From contig JAACJM010000031.1 of the NCBI GenBank assembly GCA_013368315.1, forward strand, positions 186,001 through 250,000: a stretch of 64,000 bases of DNA, read 5' to 3'. The position numbers were made by a program, and so were the translations under genes. This DNA comes from Tetrapyrgos nigripes. Its lineage: Eukaryota > Basidiomycota > Agaricomycetes > Agaricales > Campanellaceae. The notes below the pieces were generated by a model. It saw only the letters and a list, made by a program, of their open reading frames with translations, made no database searches and was not told the origin of the DNA. Every line of letters begins with the position of its first letter. The first letter of the stretch is position 1. This document shows, in pieces, positions 12,078 to 22,290 of this stretch.

Positions 12078-13107
12078 TCAATCTTCCTCTACCACTGCCT
12101 TTGACCTCGGATTCTTCCCCTTTCCTTTCTTCTTCCGCTTCCCGGCCGAATCCGGCATGTCCAACAACCTTGCCTCCATTCCCGTCCACTCCTCATCCTC
12201 CATTTTGGGAAGTGGGATGTTTGACGATTCTGCCATCGCTTCCAGAACATTCCCTATATGGATTATGCGACGGAGTTGGGCCAACTGTATGGCACAAAGG
12301 GTCGAGATGTCGGGAAGGAGGGCTTTCCGACCGGTGAAGCTACACCCCATGTGTGATGCCGCACAGGACTCGCAAGCACACTTCCCGTTGCCTTGGGACA
12401 TGCACTCCACACCGAGTCGGGTACATCGGGAACATCGCTATACAATAAAAGTCAAAATCCGAAGGTAAAGAAAAAACAGAAAGACAAACATACCTCGGCG
12501 TATGCCTCTCCCTTTTCCACCTCAACCTCTTCCTCACTCTCTGAGTCTTCATCCCCAGATCCCTCGTCCCTACGTCGCCTCCGAGCCGCACGAGGACTAC
12601 TCGGTCTGGGATTTGCTTTCCTCTTTCCTCTCGCCTTCTCCGACGGGCCCAGATCGGAATGCTCCATCTCTACCTCTGGACCCCATTCCGTCCGTTCCAT
12701 CCGTTCCTTCTCCTTCCTTGCCCATTCCTCCAGCCGTTTTCCCTCTTCAGCCTCCAATTCCTCTTTCTTCACCTTTTCCACGTCCTTCCGTTGCTCCAAC
12801 CACAACTCCATCAACTCCTCCGCAGCCTCATATTCCTCCATCAGAGCTTCATATGCTTGTCGAGCTAAAGTTGATTCCGTTAGCATCTGTGAAAAACCCA
12901 ATTCAAAACTGGTCATGTACCATTCTTGTGTTCCTGATGGACCCGATGCTTTTCCGTCACCCTCATACTATCATCAATCGTTTTCTCCACCAAAGGGTCG
13001 GGATGCACAGGAGCCAGAGGTTTTGCGTTGGACATTGTCCATTCGGTCATATACTCCGTCAGGAGTTTGGAAACGTCAAGGGGAACGTAGGAGGTGGTAG
13101 AAGACAT
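12078..13107 (-). pseudogene. Antisense accessory gene inside the Gypsy element: spliced Cys-cluster protein
   Basis: Read on the minus strand between pol and the 3' LTR. Exon 1 is 13107-12494, the intron is 12493-12438 (56 nt, GTATGT...TAG) and exon 2 is 12437-12078. Splicing is in phase and joins a Glu/Lys-rich coiled-coil-like region and an Arg-rich, then acidic, segment to a Cys array. That array holds CSRCTRLGVEC and CESCAASHMGC, two CX2CX6C units like halves of a Zn2Cys6 cluster, followed by a Lys-rich tail. The exon 1 frame shifts once at 12913-12916 (the TGA overlaps the ATG of the next frame), so this copy looks broken. Intact length would be near 325 aa. A nuclear DNA-binding role is only inferred. 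It converges on pol, and a TATA box lies upstream. Confidence 0.7.
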
Positions 13108-13152
13108 TGATAACGGTGAAGTTGGTTTTGCTATGTTTCCAAGGACCTCTCC

Positions 13153-13160
13153 CTTTTATA
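13153..13160 (-). promoter_or_regulatory. TATA box of the antisense gene
   Basis: The minus strand reads TATAAAAG about 46 nt upstream of the antisense ATG at 13107. A start site about 30 nt downstream would leave a short 5' leader. This supports a promoter separate from the LTR, reading against gag-pol. Confidence 0.6.
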
Positions 13161-13381
13161 CGTTTTCAAATACGCGCACGGACCATCCTTATTGTTTCCT
13201 GCTCATTTCGTTACAAATTACTTAATTTAGAAACCATTCACAATCCTGATCGTTTCCATTTGTTTCCGATTCCATTGTTCATTTTCAGGGTCCACCCCTT
13301 TTCTATTTTTTTCTATTGTCCTTTCAACTTCATTCCGACGGATTACTATTCGTTTCCATGCCTCTCGAGGGCTCGAGGCCT

Positions 13382-13394
13382 AAGAAGGGGATAC
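13382..13394 (+). other. Polypurine tract of the Gypsy element
   Basis: AAGAAGGGGA followed by TAC lies directly before the TGTAAT start of the 3' LTR, where plus-strand priming is expected. Confidence 0.75.
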
Positions 13395-14025
13395 TGTAAT
13401 ATCTATGCTTCTGTATATCGTTCCGATCGTATCCGATTCTTTCCGAACTTCTTTTCCTTTTATTTCGAACTTCATTCCCTTCCATCCTGAACACTTTCCG
13501 ATCATTCATTTCCGATTTCATATCCGAGCTCCACTATTAATCTCCACACACGGATCCCATCCGGGAACTCGTGATTCATTTCGGATAACTACCGGATAGC
13601 TCGTATCTAATCTCCAAAGCTACTCCATCTCATCTCCAATCTGTTCCACTTTGTTTCCACTTTGTTTCCACTTCGTTCCGCAGTGCTCCATCCATCTCCA
13701 ATAGCACCATCTGCTTTTCCTTCATTTCCGAACCATTCCTATCTTACTCCTATTCATTCCGATAGTTTCCGAAGTAGTACTTGAGCTAGCAACTTTGTAG
13801 TAGATAGCTTAAGTCTAAAATCGAATTAGCTGGTCTCTTAACTTGATCCGACTTCAGACAACAAAGCACTATCCTAACGGATTCCATTCCGTATCTTCCG
13901 TATACTTCATTCTCAGAGACTACCGGTTCCACCTGGTTCCGTCTTCATCCTTTTCTAAAACCCCAATAAGACTTCCGCTCGGGTCCGATGTGTTTCCTAA
14001 CGCTAGGATCCGCCCGGACTTAACA
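13395..14025 (+). repeat. 3' LTR of the Gypsy chromovirus (631 bp)
   Basis: Matches the 5' LTR from TGTAATATCT to CGGACTTAACA. It is 30 bp longer: one extra 11-bp unit in a TTTGTTTCCAC repeat and a 19-bp insertion (near 13857-13878). Directly after it comes the GAGGA target duplication. Confidence 0.95.
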
Positions 14026-14040
14026 GAGGACACATAAAGC

Positions 14041-14333
14041 CACAGCGGTGTAACAGACTACTATTCTGGTGCTAAGTTACATTTTGGAACTGAAGTAAAT
14101 ATCTACAATAAGCACTAAGTATCTACAATACATGAAAGAGTGCAGAATAAGATAGGTACTTAGAAGACTTGTGAATGTCAAAGGAAGAGGGAAATAATAA
14201 AGTGAGGAAGAGTCACAGAGGTGTAACAGACTACTCTTCTGATACTGATGCTAAATTACAGTTGGGAACTGGAGTAAATATCTACAATAAGTACTAAGTA
14301 TCTACAATATATGAAAGAGGGCAGAATAAGATA
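14041..14333 (+). repeat. Two-copy tandem repeat, unit about 173 bp
   Basis: The block from CACAGCGGTGTAACAGAC (14041) to GAATAAGATA (about 14154) recurs diverged from CACAGAGGTGTAACAGAC (14214) to about 14333. The bases before the Gypsy insertion continue the similarity, so the retrotransposon appears to have split the first unit. Confidence 0.75.
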
Positions 14334-15456
14334 TATAAGACTATTCTGACACTAAATCACATACAAAGTTCTATAAAGACTTTGTAACAATTCCTACTAT
14401 AACATGCTTAGTACTGCCAGTGTGACTCAAGGGAAAGTGAAGCCCCTATTCACAGGCAAGGCATGCATCAGCTATACAACCCAGACTCTAGCACTAAACA
14501 ATCACTGGTTGAGAATTGTACCATAATCGGAGAAATTGGAGGAAAACCCTAGCAACCAACTATGTCTGAACTAGCGGTATAACAATCAATACCTTGCTTA
14601 TAAGCAAAACAGAAGGAATAGTCTTTTAAAAGACGGCAAGGATAGATAAGTAGGACAAAGTATATATGTATGAGTTCCTGGAAAGCTCAGCTTTCATATG
14701 GTACTAAAGGGATGGACTAGCGGTGAAGGAATGAAACCCATAGTTCATTACCACCAGTATGTGATCTAAGGAATGAGTCATAATGAGGAAGCCCCAAAAG
14801 GGTAAAGATATTTCCAAATGCAGCAGTAAGATCAGCAAGATGTGTGCCTGATGACTGAGGCATTCTTGTTGGTACAAGGGCAACTACAAAATCTATGTGG
14901 GACCTTATAGAGAGCTGGACTCATCTATAAGAGAGCTATGCCACTAACTGGCAGTATACTAGAAACAAAGTCTATGAACACCAAGTCTATGGTAGCACCA
15001 GAAAAACATAAGAGGAGGAATAAGCAAAGACTGATTGGTGGTAAAGGAATGTGAGTCATACAAGTGGAGCCCAGCATGGATGGTGGAGCTATGTGAGTCA
15101 GAATGACTATAGCTGCCAGTTCCAGAAAGGTACTCTTAGTTAAGAGGATGAAGCGAAGGGAACATAGAAAGCCCTATGAGTTTTAGATAATACTGTACAT
15201 TTCCTAAATACCCTAATTAGAAGGTACCTACTTAATCTAGTAGTACTGATGAGCATGGACTGGCAATTAGACTAATATTTCTAGCAGACATTAAAAAGAA
15301 ATGTAGAACTGTATAGTAGTAGCTGCAAGTAGTATAAAAGGACTAGGTATTTCTCATAGTTACTCAAGCCACATACTGTAGAGTATCAGTCATCTCACTA
15401 GCACTAGCTGCAGAGACTGCAAAACACAGACTACACTTCTACCAAATTTACTTCAC
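14334..15456. other. No gene recognised
   Basis: AT-rich sequence without an open frame of note on either strand and without recognisable motifs. Confidence 0.4.
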
Positions 15457-15737
15457 TCACTGGATGCAAACACTTGTAATTCCTTGGATATACAGAGGAA
15501 TTACATAAGACTTACACTGGTACACTCAATATGTAAGTCCACTTGACTTACTGAAGTATTACCAGAGACTGAAAAAAAAGAAACAATTGTATATGACCAG
15601 TGTAAGGCATAAAGTCTCACAGTGGTCCCTAATAATACTTCAGTAAGTCAAGTGGACTTACATATTGAGTGTACCAGTGTAAGTCTTATGTAATTCCTTG
15701 GTATATCCAAGGAATTACAAGTGTTTGCACCCAGTGA
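15457..15737. repeat. Long foldback: 105-bp inverted repeat with 71-nt spacer
   Basis: The left arm (15457-15561, from TCACTGGATGCAAACACTTG to CTGAAGTATTA) is repeated almost base for base as the reverse complement at 15633-15737. Only a few mismatches are visible (near TATACAGAGG versus TATACCAAGG). The arms are much better conserved than the surrounding decayed DNA. No clear target duplication is seen next to the arms. It could be a foldback MITE or a source of a long hairpin RNA. Confidence 0.85.
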
Positions 15738-16426
15738 CTTGCATCAAGTATAAACATAGTGTGTGGATCAATAGTGTTGAATCAAATTTGTTGGTTTTGT
15801 GTTGCCTTTTGTGTGTGTCCTCAGACTTGTGAAAACTGGTTATAAGGCATTTGGGCCTACAAATTGTGAATTGAAACTGTTGTTATAGTCTTTGTGTGTT
15901 GAATTTGTGTGTTTAATCTGTGTGCATTCATGCAAAAACCTACCAAAACCCCAAAAGTCGTTGTAGTACAAGTGAACTGTTGAGTATTCTGGCTACTCGG
16001 AATGCTTGCACTTTACAATTTGTATAAAAGTCTTTGAGTCTGTGTTTGTTCTACACTTACACAAAAGACACCTATTACTAGGGACAGGCTTGCCAATCAA
16101 TCGCAACATCCTGTGGATCATGCTCCTCATGTGTTCAGGTAAATTTGCCCAGCTGAAGAAGTTATTAGACCATTCAAAGACCACTGGAAGTATAAGATAC
16201 ATACCCCGATTGCTTGTCAACCTTCACAGTCACCATACAGTCCATCAACTATCCTTTTTACTGGGATACCTTCTAATATCTTGTCTGCATTATCATGTTG
16301 GATACCCTGCCACATCTTGACTGTCCACTTGTGTTTTTCCTGATGAAGAAGCCATCCAGGATAATAGAACTCATCTTTGGCAGTCATCTGAACCAAGACA
16401 GTTCTCCCAGCACTATTGCAGATTAG
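15738..16426. other. Probable decayed 3' part of the neighbouring minus-strand gene
   Basis: On the minus strand, protein-like stretches continue beyond the TGA at 16427 in the same frame (such as VQMTAKDEFYYPGW and HQEKHKWTVKMWQ) and, in another frame, LPEHMRSMIHRMLRL. Possible splice sites exist, but I could not build a consistent model. Confidence 0.35.
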
Positions 16427-17733
16427 TCAAAAAGATAGAATTATGACTTGATCCCTGTGTTCCTTGATCCAAGAGTGAAACTGATTGATAAATGATGATC
16501 CAACTTCTGATTTTGCCCCCTTTTTATATTTATTGGTTTGATATTGATAAGTATCAATGTTGTTCAAGGTCTGTGCAAGTTGTGGTGCTGGTGGTGTTGG
16601 ACCATCCAAGTTTTTGCCACCTTCATATGTCTCCAAGGGGGTTTTATCAAGGTTATTTCCAACATGCTCTTGGGTATCTTCAGCCTCTTTTGCTGTCAGA
16701 TGTTTGACATAGGGAAGCCTGGGGTGGTTGTGGGGTCCACCATTAATGTATCGATATTTACAAGTGGAGATATCTTTGCCAACCTGACCATATTCAATGA
16801 GGTAGGAACAGGATTCACAAGGGAAATATGTGAGTGAGGCTCCACACTGGCACTGAGCTGTATTTATCTGCTTTTCCAGGATTTTAGCTTGTATTTTAGG
16901 TCAAATGATAATATTGCAATGCTCATTTTTGCACTGGAGTATACCAAGGCATTGCTTATAGCTCTCTCTCCCATGAGATATTGTTTCACCATTCACTGTA
17001 AAACTTTGACCATTCTTGCCATTGGCTCCAGTGGTGCCCCATGTAGCCCACTGAACCACAAGATTTTTATGTGCAGTAAAAGTAGAGGAGTGGTCCAGGT
17101 CAATGGCAAACCTTCCATTTGGGAAACCATTCCAAAATCCACCTTCAAGCAGGTCAACACGGGTGAATGGAACATGGAGGTCATTGTTGTGATGACACTC
17201 AGGTGCTGGCTGGGGTTCAAGTAGCATGAATGCAGTCAGACGAGCAGGATCTGTAAGATCTACAGGATATACTGCTTGATTGGTGGGGCAGGGTGGAGCT
17301 GGTGGGGCTATGACAGTCGTTTTATGAATTGGTTTCTGTGGTGCTGATGCAGTAGAGTGGCCCAGGGATTGAACAGTCAAAGGTGCATTATTTTGAGTGA
17401 TATGCCCAGCTATAAACCCATTCAGACACTATTTTACATTAAGATGAGTTCACATAGTACATACCATGTGAGATGTTCAGATTATGAAGTGATTGACTGT
17501 CACCAGTGTTTCCCTTGACTTTGGAAAAAAAACCTATAGAAAGAATGATAAAGTTCATGGCATATTCATTCAGAACTGACTGAAATAGTAAATGCCTTAC
17601 CTTCACCATAGATTTGGACCTGTAACATTTCTGCATTGGTAGCATTGAGATCTATGTGCATTTGTTTATTATCATTCACTCTAGTACTGGCATCTTTTGG
17701 CACAGCAAGTTGGCAAGGCAGGCCTTTTAACAT
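16427..17733 (-). pseudogene. Zinc-coordinating, GCM/WRKY-like domain protein, probably transposon-derived, broken
   Basis: Minus-strand model: ATG at 17733, exon 1 to 17601, exon 2 17518 (or 17533) to 17465, exon 3 from 17409. Both introns have GT...AG ends, keep phase, and one is 55 nt. The protein has a Pro-rich linker, then FPNGRFAIDLD, CLGILQCKNEHCNII, QCQCGASLTYFPCESC and YINGGPHNHPRLP. The ordered Cys pairs and the final HxH resemble the GCM/WRKY-type zinc fold common in basidiomycete transposon-linked proteins. A TGA at 16901 falls where RP would be expected (CGA-CCT). A further TGA is at 16427. The family call is from motif layout only. It could instead be a host gene family. Confidence 0.5.
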
Positions 17734-20166
17734 GGCTTAGATCTGCAATATTCAGATATGATAGAAAAATTCTATGCACTGCTGTTGGCTACACTATGTT
17801 CTGGAACTTGAACTGAAGAGTTTGTGTGTTCTATGTCTGGTATTCAGAAATAGACATTAGTGCAAACTGCATAATTATTTTAACATCAACAAAATACACA
17901 CTGTTGAAGTCAGCAGTAACAGATTTGCATGTTTTATGAGGTGGTTCCTCATCTCTTTGAAGTCTCTCAGTCTCCAAATCTGGGTACAGAAATATGGCCA
18001 GCTGTTTGCGCCAGCCTCACTATTTGAAATTACATTACATACTGGAACTGTGCATATTGTAAAGTGATACTCACAAACAAGCCCATTTTTACAAAAGCGG
18101 GCCACCAAAATGTAGAAAGTGTTGTACATAAATCAGAAAGTGTCAGAGTCACAAGTCTGAGACTTGGTTACATGCACAAATGGCCATCATTCTTGTTGTT
18201 CCTAGTAGGTATAAGAAATGTGTGTACTATACAAGAAACTAACAAGAGCAATGATTTTGACAAGGTATGAGTCAGTAGTGATAAGAATCAGGGTGTCTGC
18301 AGATTTCTGATACCCACAGCATACCTTACACTGCGTAGTTTTCACTGATCAGGGCTGGTTTCTTCTGACTCAAACTATGTACAAGCATTGGCACCAGCTC
18401 CCTTTGCTATCAATAGGCTCAAGCTCAGTACTGGTCATCCATCAATGCTGCCTTTTCTTTTCTTTCTGAAAAATCGCTCGATGCTGGACAGACTAGCTGT
18501 GAGCTTCTTAGGGGTCCATATGAGGTCTGATGGCATAACAATTTGTTATATCAACTACAGGGTGGTTCTAGCATCATTTGCGATGTAAGTAAGGACCAAA
18601 GGTGGGCATATATACCAAATCTTGAACGTTCTTACTTTGGTAGCTTTGGTGACGTCTTGGAGTTGGAGAAGGCTGGAGAGAGAAAGGTAATGATCCACGT
18701 ATGATGACGCATCTGAACAATGTTTGAACCAGAAATGATTCATGGAGATATACTTACCAGTGCCAACCATCAGCAATAGCATCAGTAATTGGAGACTGGA
18801 GTGGGAGTACTGGACTGATGTAATTTGTGAATAACAGATCTCTACTGCAAAAGGATGACGTTGATTGAGGACGCATCTACACTGTGTTGGGCCATAGCAA
18901 CTGTGCTGACTTGTTAGCGTGACCCCGGTAGAGGGTGGAGGTGGAGGTGTACATTACAAGGCCGAATGAAATGAGGCTGAGTTCTTTACACTCTGTTTCT
19001 GCATGTGGCAGTGCATATTCATCCTGTCTCCTCCCATGCTGTTGTTTCCTCATTGCCAATATCCGCACTTCTATTTCTTAACATGACTAATTATCTTGCC
19101 AGCGTGTCATTGATTATAGGAGAATCACCCTGGGTATAATTTGCATGAAAAAAATGAGGCAAGGCTCAGCAGCACCATACATAAAGTAAATATTGTAGTA
19201 TATGTAAGCAAGACGAGAAAATGAAAATGAGAGAGGAGGGCGGGTAGCTAGACTTGTAAGTAAGAGTGAAAAGATGAAGCAATACATGATATGTACCCGA
19301 GAGACTCATGAGTAGTAAGAGTGAGAAGATGAAGAATGAATAGGACAAGCTCTCGGGGGTATAAGTATGGAAATACTCGAAACAGGAGAAAGAAACGCAT
19401 ATGGAGATAAATTAGAAACATGCAGAAGGAAATTGGAGACGTGTATGAGAACTCGAGACAAAACAAATTACTGAGATGAAGAGAGAAAGGATATGTGTGT
19501 GGGGAATGTGCAATGGACAGTCCTGGGGTCCTGCACGAGAGGTACGGGCCACAGAGGCATACAAGATAAGCGTGGACAGCCCTGAGGTCCTGCACGAGAA
19601 ATAAATGATAGGGGATGGATGAAGTCCAAGGTGGTACTTACAGCAATGATTAGATCTTTATAAAGTAGCTTTAAAATACTACCAAACAACATTGTTGTCC
19701 AAATATCTTTGTGACTGGTAACAAAAGTTTCCAATGTTAATCTTTCATTTTCGTTGTCTTTTTTCCTGTCAATCTCTTTGTCTTGTTCTTTTTTGATTGC
19801 TTTCCTTTCTCTTTTGCTCTCTTTCATTTTTTGTTATCTTTCTCCCTCTCAATATCTCGTCTTGTTCTTCATCCCTTGCTACACACTATAAGCCAAAGCC
19901 CAATATGCAGCCCACTTGACAGACTATCGATGGCTCAGCTTTTATTTTCTACCCTTACGCTCAGGATACCTAAACTTTTCTGGCGCATAGTGTTCTCTCA
20001 TAACCACCAGAAGTCATACCACATATTGAAAAATCCAGGTGATGCCATTCCCTGTTTTACAGTGACAGGTTTATTTGGTGCCTGCTCCTATTCCTATTTT
20101 CTCTCCTGCATTTGCAACTTCTCTCTTGCCATTGTCCCTACTAAATAAATTTTTTTATTCACCTAG
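17734..20166. other. No gene recognised
   Basis: Decayed AT-rich sequence with short frames on both strands. A short near-repeat (CCTG-G/A-GGTCCTGCACGAGA) occurs at about 19522 and 19581. The plus-strand frame from 19930 to 20148 could be the upstream part of the F-box/LRR relic that follows. Confidence 0.35.
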
Positions 20167-20535
20167 GATCGTGACACTCTGCCTACAATGCCAGCCTTCC
20201 TCAAATTTCTTGAGGGAGCTCAGAAACTTGAAGAGTTATCCCTTCTACATGCCAGCCTGCTTCTTCCTGATGAATTCAACCACCCACTGTTTGTCATTCC
20301 TGTACTTATCAGATAACCATTGTCTCAGGATGAGAACAGAATCTCACAAATTATTTTCCTCCCCAACCTTCGCAAACTCAACCTAGGCTTCTTCTCTGAA
20401 AAGAGTTACATCACTTGCTTACTCTCCCATCTTTCAATTTCCCCAGAAATGAACATATACATGTGCAGAGGCATAAGATCACAATCTAAACCACTCCTCA
20501 ATTTACTTCATATCTGGCAAATGTGCAAAGTATAA
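20167..20535 (+). pseudogene. F-box/LRR-type protein relic
   Basis: One plus-strand frame carries leucine-repeat-like segments: TMPAFLKFLEGAQKLEELSL, then LLLPDEFNHPLF, a stop codon, then FLPNLRKLNLGFF and LLSHLSISPEM. This cadence of LPxLxxLxL repeats is typical of the LRR half of the large agaricomycete F-box family. No F-box is seen upstream and the frame is stopped, so it is treated as a relic. Confidence 0.4.
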
Positions 20536-22290
20536 CAATGTGGTTTTCAACCATCAACCTGAAGTAACAGTGATCCTGAGTCCAATGCAGTGGAGAAATT
20601 GCAAAGGTGCTCAAAGAGGTGTGTACTTCTAAAGTGAGTTACTCGCATATTCAGGATGAATACATAGCTTCAAGGAAACAAGAACCATGTATGATATTCC
20701 ATTGTTAGAAGAGGGATTATTACTACAGGAAGGAATAATTTACGTACCAGAGCCTGTGGCCTCGTACTCGCCATGCGTAGCGTTGGCCCACATCACTTTC
20801 ATATACTCTATGAGTGGAGATGTGGAGCGAGGTTACTCTGGCTCCTCCTTAAAGAGGGAGCTCAAGCCTGACAGCGACAGTACAAGGATCAGTAGTGCCA
20901 CCGACGGCGATAGTACGACATTATGACGTAGAGGATTGTCGGTCATAAGAGAGTTATATAGGAGCAAGTGAGGGCGGGGCTAGGTGGGAGACAAAGGTGC
21001 AATTCAAGTTGGTGACGGGCCAGGTCAAGTACTAGTCCAAGAGAACGACTGCCAAGTTTTTGAATGGCAGGAAGGCGGAAGACAAATCGGGTCGAGGCTC
21101 GGCATGAATGAGGGTTTGAATTGGTAGATCAGGGGAAGGGACAGGTATCTCTTGTGTGGCGCTGTACACGTACAGTAAAGTGGGGGAAAAGGAAGCAAGA
21201 ATCGTCTCGACGAACGTGCGTGAGGGGTTTTATATGAAGGAATTGTATAATGTATTGGAGTCGGGCTGCCGGCATGACGGGGTCGGATTCGACTCAATGA
21301 AGTGGCACAAAGAACGACATATATGTGCAAATGGATCGCCTATAGAGTAGTTATACATACATGTGCAAAGCTGACGGTATGAACCCTCAGTCTGAATCAC
21401 AGTGGTAAGTAAGTATAGGTCGTTGGAGGGCTTCGACTATTGGAAATCCACAGGACGAGTGTAACCATAACTAGGTAACACCGAGCGATATATTCGACGC
21501 ATGGCTGAACGGGCAGTGAAGGAATCGTCAACGTTCGGAATGAAAGAGATCGGAGAAAACACTTGATGTTGATTCACTTTGTCTAGGTCGACTCGGATAA
21601 TCGATGGTTGAAGAAACAAAGATATACTTCGAAATCATCAGGTCAAGATAGCTGTGAAGAGCAAGATGAATACCCGGAGTCTTTATAGTCTAGGTTTCTG
21701 TGACTTGGAAGCCTGAGGCTCGAGAAAGCTTCTGAGATATCTCAATCGATGGGATAGAGTTTGAGTGGGTCAGAGATTAATGAAATGCCCTCCGATGGCG
21801 AGCGAAAACTTTTGAAAGTGGCGACGAAAAGGCACATCGGGCACTAGGACGAGATGAAACACTTTCTGCGTTGTTCGCTAACTTCTCCAAGGCTTTTATT
21901 GACCACTTTGACCACATGCATCGACGGGGATCTTGTAGCGTCTACTTTAAACTATTCTAGGCACATGGGTGGCGCGGTGGTACACATGATGATGCAATTA
22001 CTGAAACGGCTTCGAATGAAGCACCGAGTGAATACGAGTGAATACAGATGGACAAGATGTACCTCTGTAGTTAGGTGCTCATTCACAATCTTGTCTATGC
22101 CTGTGCTCTGGAACAACGATGAAGAGAGACCGGGAGCAGAGACGCTAGAACGCCGGACAGACTCGGATTCTGAATGGAAGGAATTTTGAATTTCCGAATC
22201 TAATTTTATCTTATCCCGGAATTACGGCATATGGCTCGATAAAAACCATGATGTCTCCACCTTCTTCTTCGTCCTACCACCCTCATTACC
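20536..22290. other. No gene recognised; upstream region of the phosphate permease
   Basis: Short frames only, including a 111-codon plus frame at 21854-22189 without recognisable domains. The last few hundred bases presumably hold the permease promoter. I found no clear CACGTG Pho4-type site in it. Confidence 0.4.

Larger units (their letters stand above)
5930..14025 (+). mobile_element. Complete Ty3/Gypsy chromovirus (8.1 kb) with 5-bp target duplication
   Basis: Two LTRs (5930-6530 and 13395-14025) begin TGTAATATCT and end in CA. They bracket gag, protease, RT, RNase H, integrase and a chromodomain. The 5 bp outside each end are identical (GAGGA, 5925-5929 and 14026-14030), the integrase signature of one insertion. 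A polypurine tract (AAGAAGGGGA, 13382-13391) precedes the 3' LTR. The LTRs differ mainly by two small indels of 11 and 19 bp and scattered substitutions. The coding part is dead, with several TGA codons and one frameshifting deletion. No tRNA-type primer binding site beginning TGG follows the 5' LTR, so priming may be of another kind. Confidence 0.95.

Noticed and set aside
12880..12920. A 34-nt intron that would bypass the frameshift of the antisense gene
   Set aside because: GTACAT...CACAG is shorter than any intron seen here and splicing it gives the wrong frame downstream.
12393..13110. Plus-strand frames of 202-235 codons opposite the antisense gene
   Set aside because: They are shadows: the minus strand has the intron, TATA box and cysteine array, while the plus frames are Ser/Pro-rich reverse readings.
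21854..22189. 111-codon plus frame just upstream of the permease
   Set aside because: No domain, no clear leader or intron pattern; likely chance in the promoter region.
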